Assembly: GCF_023634065.1 (NCBI RefSeq) | Contig: NZ_JALKCV010000006.1 | Location: forward strand, 124,001 to 188,000 | Direction: 5' to 3' | Length of the DNA: 64,000 nt | Source: Microbulbifer litoralis | GTDB taxonomy: Bacteria; Pseudomonadota; Gammaproteobacteria; Pseudomonadales; Cellvibrionaceae | The notes under the pieces: generated by a model | Databases searched by the model: none | What the model was told of the DNA's origin: nothing | What the model saw: the letters and a program-made list of their open reading frames with translations, nothing else | Position numbers and translations under genes: made by a program | Shown: piece after piece, positions 41,935-50,376 of the stretch | Layout: each line of letters begins with the position of its first letter | Numbering within the stretch: the first letter of the stretch is position 1

Positions 41935-43080
41935 ATGAGTGAATACAAACTGCCGCGCGGTATCGCAATCAGCGGCACCGGCCTGTGGACACCACCGGAA
42001 GCCATTGGCAACGAGGAACTGGTGGATTCGTACAACACCTGGGCGGAGCGCTACAACCGCGAGCACGCCGGTGAAATCGAGGCCGGCGAGCTGGCGGCCA
42101 AGCCGCTGTCCTCGGCCGAGTTCATCGAGAAGGCCTCCGGTATCAAGAGCCGCTATGTGCTGAGCCGCGAGGGCATTTTGGACCCGGACCGCATGCGCCC
42201 CTACATCCCCGAGCGCGCCGACGACGAACTCTCCGTACAGGCGGAAATGGGCCTGAAGGCGGCGAAGCTGGCACTGGAGAAAGCCAACAAACGGCCGGAG
42301 GAAATAGACACGGTGATCGTCGGCGCCTCCTACCTGCAGCGCGCCTACCCGGCCATCGCCATCGAGATCCAGCATGCGCTGGGTATCGATGGCTTCGCCT
42401 TCGATATGGAAGTGGCCTGTTCCTCGGCCACCTTCTCGATGCAGCGCGCGGTGGACGCGGTCGCGGCGGGCTCCGCCGGCGCGGTGCTGGTGGTCAACCC
42501 GGAACTGGCCTCGCCGCAGGTGGACTACACCGATCGCGACAGCCACTTCATCTTCGGCGACGTGGCCGTGGCCAGCGTCATCGAGCGGCGCGAGACCTGC
42601 CGTGCGGACAGCGCCTGGGAGATTCTCGGCACGCGGGCGAAGACCGTCTTTTCCAGCAATATCCGCTCGAATTTCGGCTACACCGCCCGCGCCGCGGATG
42701 TGGATCCGTTCGGCGCCGGCAAGCTGTTTCGCCAGAACGGCCGCAAGGTGTTCAAGGAAGTGTGTCCCATGGCCGCGGCACATATCGAGGAGCACGTGCG
42801 CGCAACCGGCGTCGAACCGGGCGGGGTGCGCCGCTACTGGCTGCACCAGGCCAACCTCAACATGAACAACCTGATCATCAGGAAACTGATGGGCGACGAC
42901 GCCAGCGAGGAGCGCGCACCGGTGGTACTGGATCGCTATGCCAATACCGCCAGCGCCGGCTCGGTGATCGCCTTCAACCTGCACAGCGACGACCTGCAGC
43001 CCGGGGACCGCGGTGTCATCTGCTCCTTCGGCGCCGGCTACTCGATCGGCAGCCTGGTGGTGGAGAAGTTCCACCCCTGA
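41935..43080 (+). CDS. Beta-ketoacyl-ACP synthase III-family protein (FabH-like)
   Basis: A thiolase-fold condensing enzyme of 381 aa. The catalytic triad of FabH-type synthases is present: Cys162 in EVACSSATFS, His304 in YWLHQANLNMN and Asn337 in YANTASAGS. It is longer than housekeeping FabH (about 317-330 aa) because of an N-terminal insertion (about 35-100) rich in Glu. It may feed an acyl-CoA primer into fatty-acid synthesis, as the alternative FabH of Pseudomonas does; that comparison is from memory of the family and not proven. It stands alone, with a 165-bp leader. Confidence 0.85.
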   Translation: MSEYKLPRGIAISGTGLWTPPEAIGNEELVDSYNTWAERYNREHAGEIEAGELAAKPLSSAEFIEKASGIKSRYVLSREGILDPDRMRPYIPERADDELSVQAEMGLKAAKLALEKANKRPEEIDTVIVGASYLQRAYPAIAIEIQHALGIDGFAFDMEVACSSATFSMQRAVDAVAAGSAGAVLVVNPELASPQVDYTDRDSHFIFGDVAVASVIERRETCRADSAWEILGTRAKTVFSSNIRSNFGYTARAADVDPFGAGKLFRQNGRKVFKEVCPMAAAHIEEHVRATGVEPGGVRRYWLHQANLNMNNLIIRKLMGDDASEERAPVVLDRYANTASAGSVIAFNLHSDDLQPGDRGVICSFGAGYSIGSLVVEKFHP

Positions 43081-43277
43081 TCCCTACCGCCTGCGGGGAC
43101 AGGCCTGGATATCCGGCCCACCCCCGCTGCGCTCAACGCGGCAGCGCAGGATCCAGGCGAAGCGCAGCAGTGCGAAAGCGATGCGAAATATCCGGCCACC
43201 ACCTCCCCGATCTCGGCAGGCTTGGCGGATGGGGGGTGTGGGTCGCGGCTGTCGCTCCGGCACAAAGCGCACGCGGC

Positions 43278-43814
43278 TTAGCGCTGGTCCAGCTCCCGCA
43301 ACAGCTTCTCCGCCCACTGAATCCAGGTCTGCTCCGCCTCGATACCCAGCAACAGCGTCTGGTGTGCCAGCCAGTAGCGTTCCTGCAGGGCCGGGTCGCT
43401 GTTCAGCACCCGCTCGTTCTGTTCCACATAGCTCGCCAGCAGCGCCCGGTGCTCGTCCAGCTGCTTCCGCACCAACGCCCGCGCCTGGTCGTTTTCCAGA
43501 TGGTGGCCGGCGAACAGTTGGATCAGGAAGGGCTCGCGGATCTTCTGCGCCGGCGCCGGCCGCCGCACCCAGTCCGCCAGCGCGGCGCGGCCGCTATCGG
43601 TGAGAGAGTAGATCTTCTTGTCCGGCTTGCCGGCCTGGGCCTGTTCGGTGCAATCCAGCAGCCCCTCGTCGTGCAGTTTGTGCAGTTCCCGGTACATCTG
43701 CTGGTGGCTGGCGCTCCAGAAGTGGGACACGCTGCGCTCGAACCTGCGTTTCAGGTCGTAGCCGCTGCCGGGCTCGATATCCAGCAGGGTGAGAACGGCA
43801 TAGCGCAGGGACAT
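43278..43814 (-). CDS. PadR-family transcriptional regulator
   Basis: A regulator of 178 aa. The PadR winged helix (about 1-85) has SLRYAVLTLLDIEPGSGYDL, SHQQMYRELHKLHDEGLL and KKIYSLTDSGRAALADWV. The C-terminal half is the helical dimerisation domain of the Vir_act_alpha_C type (about 90-175). I start at MSLRYAVL (43814); the frame opens at 43835. It is divergent from alaE across an AT-rich region and is the natural candidate to control alaE and the racemase-like gene. Confidence 0.88.
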   Translation of the reverse strand: MSLRYAVLTLLDIEPGSGYDLKRRFERSVSHFWSASHQQMYRELHKLHDEGLLDCTEQAQAGKPDKKIYSLTDSGRAALADWVRRPAPAQKIREPFLIQLFAGHHLENDQARALVRKQLDEHRALLASYVEQNERVLNSDPALQERYWLAHQTLLLGIEAEQTWIQWAEKLLRELDQR

Positions 43815-44085
43815 TCGGCCTCCATGGATCGGCAACGGTTATGCAAAGAGTTTCATATCGCGGCCATGTTAACCGGCAATAAGGACGTTGCCCATCCTCA
43901 GCCGGTGCAGACTTGGAAAACAATGCAGACACAAAATTGACATAAAATAGGATGCATATATCAATATAGACAGAAAATTAAGATGTAAAGCTAGATCTTG
44001 AGCGGATTGTAGATATAATCGCCACCACTTTCCGGCCGCCGGCGCCGACCGGCGATCCGTTGTTTTTGAGAGGTACCGAACCGCC
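43815..44085. promoter_or_regulatory. AT-rich divergent region between padR-type gene and alaE
   Basis: 271 bp, clearly richer in A/T than the surroundings from 43930 to 44020. It holds a perfect TTGACA (43937-43942) and a perfect TATAAT (44014-44019), but neither has a well-spaced partner. A PadR operator and the alaE promoter probably lie here; I cannot define them. Confidence 0.35.
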
Positions 44086-44595
44086 ATGTCCACCGAAGTC
44101 CTGATGCCGGAGACCGACGACGCCCCGCCGCCGGCCGTGCCGCCGACTTCCCGGCGCCGCGAACTGCTGCTGGATATCTTTGCGATGAACAGCTTCTCCT
44201 GGGCCATCGCAATCCCGATCGAGCTGCTGCTGGCGGGCATGGGCTGGCGCGAGCACCTGAAGGTGCGGCTGCTGGCAGTGGTGTTCAATACGCTGATCGC
44301 GCGTCCGTTCAGCGTCTACCGACAGTGGGTGGCGAACCGCTTTGGCGGCCGCGGCGCGTTGAACGCCTATCTGGTGGACACCTTCGTATTCCTGAGTTTC
44401 CAGTTCCCGCTCTACCTGGGCAATATGCTGCTCGGCGGCGCCAGCTGGGTGGAGATCGCCACCGCCAGTGCCACCTTCATGCTGATTGCCGGCGGCCTCG
44501 GTCGGCCCTACGGAATTTACCTCGACTGGCTGCGCCGGTTGTGGATTAATAGCGCCCGGAGCGGGCCGCGTACACTGGCCCGACAGCCGGGATAA
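44086..44595 (+). CDS. alaE: AlaE-family L-alanine exporter
   Basis: An inner-membrane protein of 169 aa with four predicted spans, similar in layout to AlaE (149 aa): MNSFSWAIAIPIELLLAGMG, LLAVVFNTLIARPFSVYRQW, VDTFVFLSFQFPLYLGNMLL and FMLIAGGLGRPYGIYLDWLR, followed by RRLW. AlaE expels L-alanine when it accumulates from peptides. A proline-rich cytosolic N-terminal tail of about 25 residues is extra. The racemase-like gene follows after 33 bp, probably in one operon. Confidence 0.88.
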   Translation: MSTEVLMPETDDAPPPAVPPTSRRRELLLDIFAMNSFSWAIAIPIELLLAGMGWREHLKVRLLAVVFNTLIARPFSVYRQWVANRFGGRGALNAYLVDTFVFLSFQFPLYLGNMLLGGASWVEIATASATFMLIAGGLGRPYGIYLDWLRRLWINSARSGPRTLARQPG

Positions 44596-44628
44596 CAGAC
44601 AGCGAACAGATAACGAGAGGGCCGGGCC

Positions 44629-45321
44629 GTGTTGACCAACGCCATCGAAAACAGCGCAACGACCCTGGGCGTGGTCGCCGGCACCGCCATCGACACCCGT
44701 TTCGGGCTGGACTTTCTCGCCGCCCGCGACATCCGCGGCGTCGGGCTTTCGCTGTCTGCCTCGCCGCAGGCCCAGACCCAGTTGCAGGCCCTGGGCCGCG
44801 ACGCGCTGACCCGGCAACTGATCGACGCCATCGCCGGGCTGCACGAGGCCGGCGCCGGGGCCGCGATGATCTACTGCAACTCCCTGTCCGGCGCGGTGGA
44901 TATGGACGCGGTGCGCGCGGCGTCGCCGATCGAGGTGATATCGCCGCTGGAAGTCTACGCCGAGTTGACCGGGCGCTACCGCAACTTCGGCCTGCTGGCG
45001 GCCAACTGCCAGAGCTGCGCCAATATCGAGCGCGAGATCCTGTCCCGCAACAGCACCGCCAAGGTGATCGGCATCGGCAACCTGCAGATCGTGGAGGATA
45101 TCGAGGACAGCGTGGCGCCGGAGATGATTGTGCAACAGCACGCCCTCGACGACCTGGCCGCGGCACTGACCAAGAGCGGCGTGCAGATACTGATCCTCGG
45201 CTGCACCCATTTCGACTACTTCTACCGCGAGCTGGACCGCCACTGCGATGGTATCCGCCTCTTTTCTCCGTCCGAGCGGATGCTGCAATTGCTCTGCGCA
45301 CGCCTGCCCCGTGTCGCCTGA
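44629..45321 (+). CDS. Asp/Glu racemase-family protein
   Basis: A protein of 230 aa of the aspartate/glutamate/hydantoin racemase superfamily. The two catalytic cysteines sit in AAMIYCNSLSGAVD and LILGCTHFDYFYREL, as in cofactor-independent racemases; the end of the first motif (CNSLSG in place of CNTAH/CNT) is atypical. It begins with a GTG preceded by AGGG at 8 nt. Its place after alaE suggests amino-acid detoxification or D-amino-acid formation. Substrate cannot be read from the sequence. Confidence 0.8.
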   Translation: MLTNAIENSATTLGVVAGTAIDTRFGLDFLAARDIRGVGLSLSASPQAQTQLQALGRDALTRQLIDAIAGLHEAGAGAAMIYCNSLSGAVDMDAVRAASPIEVISPLEVYAELTGRYRNFGLLAANCQSCANIEREILSRNSTAKVIGIGNLQIVEDIEDSVAPEMIVQQHALDDLAAALTKSGVQILILGCTHFDYFYRELDRHCDGIRLFSPSERMLQLLCARLPRVA

Positions 45322-45490
45322 TTCCCCGGCCCATTACACCCGCTTACATGGCTAGTACTTACGTACCTGGCAGGTCGTACCATTTCTCATTTTTTGCTTG
45401 AGTAAGGCGCCAGTTTGCAGTATCAATCGCGCTGAAGCCCTGAACTTCCGCCTTCACGACACACGACCCGGCGGGCGCCGGACAGCCCGC

Positions 45491-45512
45491 ACCGACCACA
45501 GACCGACCACAG
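45491..45512. repeat. Two tandem copies of ACCGACCACAG
   Basis: A perfect 11-bp duplication in the 202-bp gap before the next gene. It lies 11 bp upstream of the chosen start codon and is too short to assign a role. Confidence 0.6.
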
Positions 45513-45523
45513 TGGTAACAAGG

Positions 45524-46894
45524 ATGAACAAGACCCTTTTTCACCGGGAGCGGGCTCGCTCCGGTATCGCAAGTCGTCTGCGCATCGCGGCCGCCGCGGG
45601 CAGCGCCTGCATCGCTCCCGCCGCATCGGCACTGCCACAGCAGCTCTCCCTGACCGCGACACAGGTATCGCTCTACTGGCCGGCGGGGCTCGGTGCCGCC
45701 CTGCTGCTGGCGGGCGGCATCGCCATCCTGCTGCGGATACGCCTCGGGCGCACCATCGAGGACAGCGACAACCTGGCCGAGTCCCTGCGGGCCGACAACA
45801 AGAGTGTCTACCGCCAGCTGCAGTCCTACGGCAGCGAACTGTCCGTGCGCGAACGGGAGCTGGGGGAGGCGCGCGAAACCATCGCCCGGCAGCAGCGGGA
45901 GAAGACCGACCTGCAGGCGGTGATCGACCAGCGGCTGCGACGGCCGCTGGACGCCGTGCACAGCACCCTCAACCTGCTCGCCCGCAGCGGTGACCGGGAC
46001 TCCGCGCAACTGGTGGGCATCGCCCAGCGCCAGTTGCAGAGCGGCCTGCAGTCACTGGATGAAATCCAGCGCCTGGGGGAACTGGAGGCGGCGGAGCCGA
46101 AGCTGCCCACGGACAGTCCCGACAGCACCAGCCTGTCGATCCTGCTGGTGGAGGCCTCGGCGGAGGGCTCGCTGATAGAGCCGCTGGAGACCCGCGGTCA
46201 CCGGGTGCAGCGGGAGACCAACGGCATCGATGGCGCCGAAGCGGCGCTGCGACACAACTTCGACCTGATCCTGATGGACAGCAGGCTGCCGCTGCTCGAC
46301 GGCGTCGAGGCCGCCGGCAGGATCCGCCGCGGCAACCCGGACCAGCCGATCTTCGCCATGGTGGCGGGCCCGCAGCCCGGCGACAAGGAGCGCTACCAGG
46401 CGCGGGGGCTGACCGGCGTCCTGGCCCGCCCGGTCAGTGACTACCAGTTGCAGCAGCTGCTCAAATGGACCGTGCGCCGCCTGCACAGGACGACCACCAG
46501 CCGCGAACAGCGGCCGCGCCCCACGCGCCTGCTGAACAACAGCACCCTGCTGCGCCAGCGCGACACTCTCGGCCACCTGCAGTTCGCCGAGCTGTTGAGC
46601 GACCGCATCGCCACACTGCCGAAGAAAATCACCGCCCTGACCAGCGCCCTGACCGGGCGCCACTGGATCGATGCGGAAAAATTGGCGCAGGCCCTCGGCG
46701 CCAGCGCCGGGGAAATCGGCCTGGAGGCCATCGCCGCGCGCCTGCAGGCGCTGGCGTCGCGGCTGGCCATCGACAGCGAGCGGGAATACGGCCGGCACCA
46801 GCGCACCGAATTGCTGAACCTGATGCGGGCGTCGATCCAGCAACTCAAAGCCTGGCGGGACAAGAATTTGAACTCCGAGTGGGCACTGCAGTAG
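45524..46894 (+). CDS. Membrane protein with degenerate HisKA, receiver and HPt-like domains
   Basis: A protein of 456 aa that looks like a hybrid sensor kinase stripped of its catalytic parts. After an N-terminal signal-like and membrane segment (YWPAGLGAALLLAGGIAILL, 51-70) comes a coiled coil and a HisKA-like helix, where the usual HELRTPL reads RLRRPLDAV (138-145) with no His. No HATPase follows. The receiver (about 205-320) keeps phospho-acceptor Asp252 in LILMDSRLPLLDG but has LLVEAS in place of LLVEDD. The C-terminus resembles an HPt domain (AQALGASAGEIGLEA, 388-402) without the phospho-His. It may act as a phosphate-independent or receiving partner of another kinase. Confidence 0.72.
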   Translation: MNKTLFHRERARSGIASRLRIAAAAGSACIAPAASALPQQLSLTATQVSLYWPAGLGAALLLAGGIAILLRIRLGRTIEDSDNLAESLRADNKSVYRQLQSYGSELSVRERELGEARETIARQQREKTDLQAVIDQRLRRPLDAVHSTLNLLARSGDRDSAQLVGIAQRQLQSGLQSLDEIQRLGELEAAEPKLPTDSPDSTSLSILLVEASAEGSLIEPLETRGHRVQRETNGIDGAEAALRHNFDLILMDSRLPLLDGVEAAGRIRRGNPDQPIFAMVAGPQPGDKERYQARGLTGVLARPVSDYQLQQLLKWTVRRLHRTTTSREQRPRPTRLLNNSTLLRQRDTLGHLQFAELLSDRIATLPKKITALTSALTGRHWIDAEKLAQALGASAGEIGLEAIAARLQALASRLAIDSEREYGRHQRTELLNLMRASIQQLKAWRDKNLNSEWALQ

Positions 46895-47007
46895 CCGCCG
46901 CTGGCGGTCGGCGCGGGCCCATTCCGGCGGGAGTGCATCCGGACGTGGCGGTCGGGGCGTCTTGATAATGAATCGGGAGCCCCACACTATATATTGGAGA
47001 AACGCAA

Positions 47008-47376
47008 TTGCGAGAAAATGCCATGTCCGAGCAGTATCCCACCAGAAGCCCGGAAGCCCGCGAACAGAGCGGTCGCGACCTTGCCACGCTGGTCTACCTG
47101 ATACAGGCCATCGCCCTGTTTACCGCCGTGCCCTTCTTTATCGGTGTACTGATCAACTACTTCAAACGCGGCGACGTGCGCGGCACGCTGGCGGAATCCC
47201 ACTTCCGCTGGCAGATCCGCACCTTCTGGTTCAGCCTGCTGTGGGTCGTGGTGGGCTGGGCCACCGTGTGGATTTTCGGGCTGGGCTTCCTGATCCTGGG
47301 GATCAGTTGGCTGTGGGTGGTGTACCGCGTGATTCGCGGCTGGCTGGTGCTGGCGGACAACCGGCCCGCCTACTGA
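47008..47376 (+). CDS. DUF4870-like small membrane protein
   Basis: A protein of 122 aa with three hydrophobic spans (LATLVYLIQAIALFTAVPFF, FWFSLLWVVVGWATVWIFGL, FLILGISWLWVVYRVIRGWL), matching the DUF4870/YidH-like group. The start is ambiguous. A TTG at 47008 has GGAG seven nt upstream, while the ATG at 47023 (MSEQYPTRS, 117 aa) has only a weak GAGA. I give the TTG because its ribosome site is better. No function can be assigned. Confidence 0.75.
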   Translation: MRENAMSEQYPTRSPEAREQSGRDLATLVYLIQAIALFTAVPFFIGVLINYFKRGDVRGTLAESHFRWQIRTFWFSLLWVVVGWATVWIFGLGFLILGISWLWVVYRVIRGWLVLADNRPAY

Positions 47377-47461
47377 ATGACCTTTCCGGATCGGGGTGCG
47401 CTGCGCGCATCGGGTGCAGGAGAGGCCGCCGCAGCGGTCGATGCGCGCGATAGCGCGCAAT

Positions 47462-48709
47462 TCAGAATTTGCCCATCAGCGCCAGCATGAACAGGTCCGG
47501 CGGCAGCAACTGGCCGTTGACCTGCAGTTGGCCCCGATTCACCTGCAGGTGCATCTGCAGCTCCCCGTCGTTTTCCAGCAACAGGCCGTAGTCGCGCAGG
47601 GTCATAGCCTGGCCCACCAGCGGCGACTGCAACAGCGCCTGTTCCGCGGCCGAGAAGGTCGCGGTGCCGGTCAGCGGCTCCAGCCACTGCGCCGGCGCCT
47701 GCGACACCGGCCGCGCGCCGGCGGCGATACCGGCCCAGTCGATATTCGCATCGAGCAGCACCGGGCCGTTGGCGGATTCGATCGCCAACTGCTGCTGCAG
47801 CTGCAGCGGGCGCCGCAGCACCCGCGGCCAGTTGCGATCCGCCGGTGCCTGCAACAGCGGGCGCAGGAAATGATTCAGGTCGGCAAGACTGATTTCCGGC
47901 AGGGTCATCTGCTGGCGCACCGAGCTGATCGGGGTGGCCGACTGGATCTGCGGTGCCCGCAGGTCCGATACCAGTTTCAGCTTGTGGGAGCGCAGGAATT
48001 CCGCCGCGATCTGCAGGGACAGGTCGCGGATTTCCAGCGGGCCCGAATCGGACTCGGCCCGCAGCAGCGGCAGTTGCAGGGATATCTCGCCGGAAACGCC
48101 CGGCTGGACACTGAAACGGCCCTGCAGCGGATCCGTATGGAGCCGCTCGCGACCGCCGCGGGTCCAGCGCACCGAGCCCATCTCGATGGTGCCCGCCGGC
48201 GCCGCGCCGCTGTAGTCGGTTTCCAGCCGCACCCGGCCGCCGTCAAACTGCAGCTCGCCGTTGCCATCGCGGCGGGTAAAGGGCTCCAGGCGCAGGGTAT
48301 TGACCACGCGGTTGTTCGCCGCCACCAGCGATTCCAGCACCACCGGGCTGTGCTCCAGGCGGCCGTACAGCTGCTCCAGTTGCGCGCGCAGCTGCGGCGC
48401 CAGGCCCTCCAGCGACAACCGCGTCTCGCTGTAGACGGCGCCCACCCTGGGGCCACTGGCGGTAAACAACAGCGGGCCGTGCTGGATATCGCTCTGCAGC
48501 AGCGTGGTATCGCCGCCACTGCGGACCAGGGTATCGGCCTCGGCGCCGAACCAGCCGCGCTCGTAGCCACTGACCTCGCCGCCCTGCAGCCGCGACAGCT
48601 GCTGTTTCCAGATCTCCTCCACCTTGGGACCGATAAAGCCGGGCGCCGCCAGCGCGACGGCGACAATCAGGGCGGTGAGGGCAAACAGGGTCAGGCGCAG
48701 AAACTTCAT
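47462..48709 (-). CDS. DUF945 (YdgA-family) protein
   Basis: A protein of 415 aa of the DUF945/YdgA family. One N-terminal membrane anchor or signal (FLRLTLFALTALIVAVALAA) is followed by a long periplasmic region of beta-rich repeats: EVSGYERGWFGAEADTLVRS, DIQHGPLLFTASGPRVGAVY and LRLEPFTRRDGNGELQFDGG. The ends QVNRGQLQVNGQLLPPDLF and LMALMGKF are typical of the family. YdgA-like proteins have been linked to motility and envelope traits, but no activity is known. Confidence 0.87.
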   Translation of the reverse strand: MKFLRLTLFALTALIVAVALAAPGFIGPKVEEIWKQQLSRLQGGEVSGYERGWFGAEADTLVRSGGDTTLLQSDIQHGPLLFTASGPRVGAVYSETRLSLEGLAPQLRAQLEQLYGRLEHSPVVLESLVAANNRVVNTLRLEPFTRRDGNGELQFDGGRVRLETDYSGAAPAGTIEMGSVRWTRGGRERLHTDPLQGRFSVQPGVSGEISLQLPLLRAESDSGPLEIRDLSLQIAAEFLRSHKLKLVSDLRAPQIQSATPISSVRQQMTLPEISLADLNHFLRPLLQAPADRNWPRVLRRPLQLQQQLAIESANGPVLLDANIDWAGIAAGARPVSQAPAQWLEPLTGTATFSAAEQALLQSPLVGQAMTLRDYGLLLENDGELQMHLQVNRGQLQVNGQLLPPDLFMLALMGKF

Positions 48710-48784
48710 GGGCAGCGGATCGGATTCAAAATTTGCCCGATCATAGCAGATTGGCTGTGACGCAGTCCCGCCGGCGCAGGGCCG

Positions 48785-49333
48785 TCAACCGGCTTTCTGC
48801 TGGCTCTCGATCATGTTCGGTTGCAGTATCTCAATCCAGTAACCGTCCGGGTCGCGGATGAACGCCAGGCCCTTCATCTTGCCGTCGTCCGGGCGCTTCT
48901 GGAACGGCACTCCCAGCGTCTCGAAACGCTCGGCCGCCCGGTACACATCGGGTACGGCGATACCGATATGGCCGAAGCCCTGGGGTTCGTCGTTGCCGTT
49001 GTGGTAGCTGAAGTCCGCATCCTTCTCGGTACCCCAGTTGTGGGTCAGCTCCAGCATTGCCTCGCGGCCGAAGGTGTAGGTGGTGCGCCGGCTGTCGTCC
49101 TCCGGCACCTGTTCGGCCTGCCGCTCGTCCAGGTAGCCGAGGAAATACAGCGTGAACTGCATTTCCGGGAAATCGAGTTTGCGCACCAGGCGCATACCCA
49201 GCACGCGGGTGTAGAAATCCAGGCTGCGCTCGGGGTCCTTGATGCGCAGCATCGTCTGGTTGAAAACGTAGCCTTCGGTATCCGGATCGGCGCTTTCCGC
49301 GAGGCCCGGGGCCTGTTCGAAGTGGCGGGACAT
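48785..49333 (-). CDS. gloA: Lactoylglutathione lyase (glyoxalase I)
   Basis: Glyoxalase I (EC 4.4.1.5) of 182 aa, converting the methylglyoxal-glutathione adduct to S-lactoylglutathione. It is the long, eukaryote/Pseudomonas-like type with insertions (about 175-185 aa) that usually binds zinc. Metal ligands are visible as Gln in [10 protein letters not shown], Glu in [14 protein letters not shown], His in [11 protein letters not shown] and Glu in [12 protein letters not shown]. It is monocistronic on the minus strand. Confidence 0.94.
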   Translation of the reverse strand: MSRHFEQAPGLAESADPDTEGYVFNQTMLRIKDPERSLDFYTRVLGMRLVRKLDFPEMQFTLYFLGYLDERQAEQVPEDDSRRTTYTFGREAMLELTHNWGTEKDADFSYHNGNDEPQGFGHIGIAVPDVYRAAERFETLGVPFQKRPDDGKMKGLAFIRDPDGYWIEILQPNMIESQQKAG

Positions 49334-49418
49334 CTGCTGACTCCTTGGAGGGATTCGGTGTTCCGCTAACGATGGGGGCCGGCGGCGGCGGTTTCAAGCG
49401 CGCCGCTGGGGAGAGCTC

Positions 49419-50327
49419 TCAGCCGGCCAGCGCCCGCGCCACGCGCGAGTTGCTGTCCCGGTCCAGCTTGTGGGAGATGAAGTTGCCGGCGTCCGCCAGC
49501 AGCTGCAGGTCGACACCGGTCTCGATCCCCAGGCCGTTCAGCAGGTAGAGCACATCCTCACTGGCGACATTGCCGGAGGCGCCCTGGGCATAGGGGCAGC
49601 CGCCGAGGCCGGCCACGGCGGAATCCACCACCGCCACCCCCATCTGCAGCGCGGCGTAGATATTGGCCAGCGCCTGGCCGAAGGTATCGTGAAAATGTAC
49701 CGCCAGTTTTTCCAGCGGCACCTTCGCCGCCACCGCCCCGATCATACGCCTGGCCGCCTCGGGGGTGCCGACGCCGATGGTGTCGCCGAGGGAGATTTCG
49801 TAGCAGCCCATCTCCATCAGCGCCGAGCTGACTTCGGCCACCCTGGCCGGATCGATATCGCCCTCATAGGGACAGCCGAGCACACAGGAGACATAGCCGC
49901 GCACGCGGATACCATCTTTCTGAGCCCGTTCCAGCAGCGGCCGGAAACGCTCCAGGCTCTCCTCGATCGAGCAGTTGATATTTTTCTGCGTGAAGGACTC
50001 GGAGGCCGCACCGAAGACCGCCACCTCGTCGGCGCCGGCTGCGATCGCGCGCTCGTAGCCTTTCATGTTCGGCGTCAGCGCACTGTAGACGGTGCCGGGT
50101 TTGCGCTGGATACCGGCCAGTACCTCGTCGCTGGCGGCCATCTGCGGCACCCATTTGGGGCTGACAAAACTGCCGGCCTCGATCACCGGCAGGCCGGCGG
50201 CGCTGAGGCGATCGATCAGCGACACGCGAGTGGCCACGTCGATTTCGCGCTTCTCGTTCTGCAGGCCATCGCGCGGGCCCACCTCGACCATTTTTACTCT
50301 GCTTGGCAGGTTCATAATCATTTCCAA
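49419..50327 (-). CDS. liuE: Hydroxymethylglutaryl-CoA lyase LiuE
   Basis: HMG-CoA lyase (EC 4.1.3.4) of 302 aa, cleaving HMG-CoA to acetyl-CoA and acetoacetate, the last step of leucine catabolism. The TIM-barrel motifs are [20 protein letters not shown], the metal-site [17 protein letters not shown] and the cysteine loop [20 protein letters not shown]. It is the last gene of the liu operon, separated from liuD by a 49-bp gap that is mostly a perfect palindrome. Confidence 0.96.
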   Translation of the reverse strand: MEMIMNLPSRVKMVEVGPRDGLQNEKREIDVATRVSLIDRLSAAGLPVIEAGSFVSPKWVPQMAASDEVLAGIQRKPGTVYSALTPNMKGYERAIAAGADEVAVFGAASESFTQKNINCSIEESLERFRPLLERAQKDGIRVRGYVSCVLGCPYEGDIDPARVAEVSSALMEMGCYEISLGDTIGVGTPEAARRMIGAVAAKVPLEKLAVHFHDTFGQALANIYAALQMGVAVVDSAVAGLGGCPYAQGASGNVASEDVLYLLNGLGIETGVDLQLLADAGNFISHKLDRDSNSRVARALAG

Positions 50328-50342
50328 AAACTGGAGTTTACC

Positions 50343-50374
50343 TGTAGGAGCCTGCCTGCAGGCAGGCTCCTACA
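50343..50374. repeat. 32-bp perfect palindrome between liuD and liuE
   Basis: TGTAGGAGCCTGCCTG (50343-50358) is followed directly by its exact complement. The RNA would form a 16-bp hairpin two bases past the liuD stop. The wording resembles TGTAGGAG-type dispersed repeats, and weaker relatives lie at 27740-27762. No U-run follows, so it is not a classic terminator; it could adjust liuE expression or mRNA decay. Confidence 0.9.
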
Positions 50375-50376
50375 AG

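Noticed and set aside
43081-43277. Repeated GATATCCGGCC/AATATCCGGCC words after the FabH-like gene
   Set aside because: The similarity is short and the surrounding sequence does not align, so no repeat element is claimed.
44014-44019. Perfect TATAAT before alaE
   Set aside because: No -35 hexamer at a workable distance was found; kept only as part of the general regulatory region.
47445-47461. GCGCGC-GATA-GCGCGC hairpin after the DUF945 gene
   Set aside because: The stem is short and lacks a U-run on either strand, so I do not call it a terminator.
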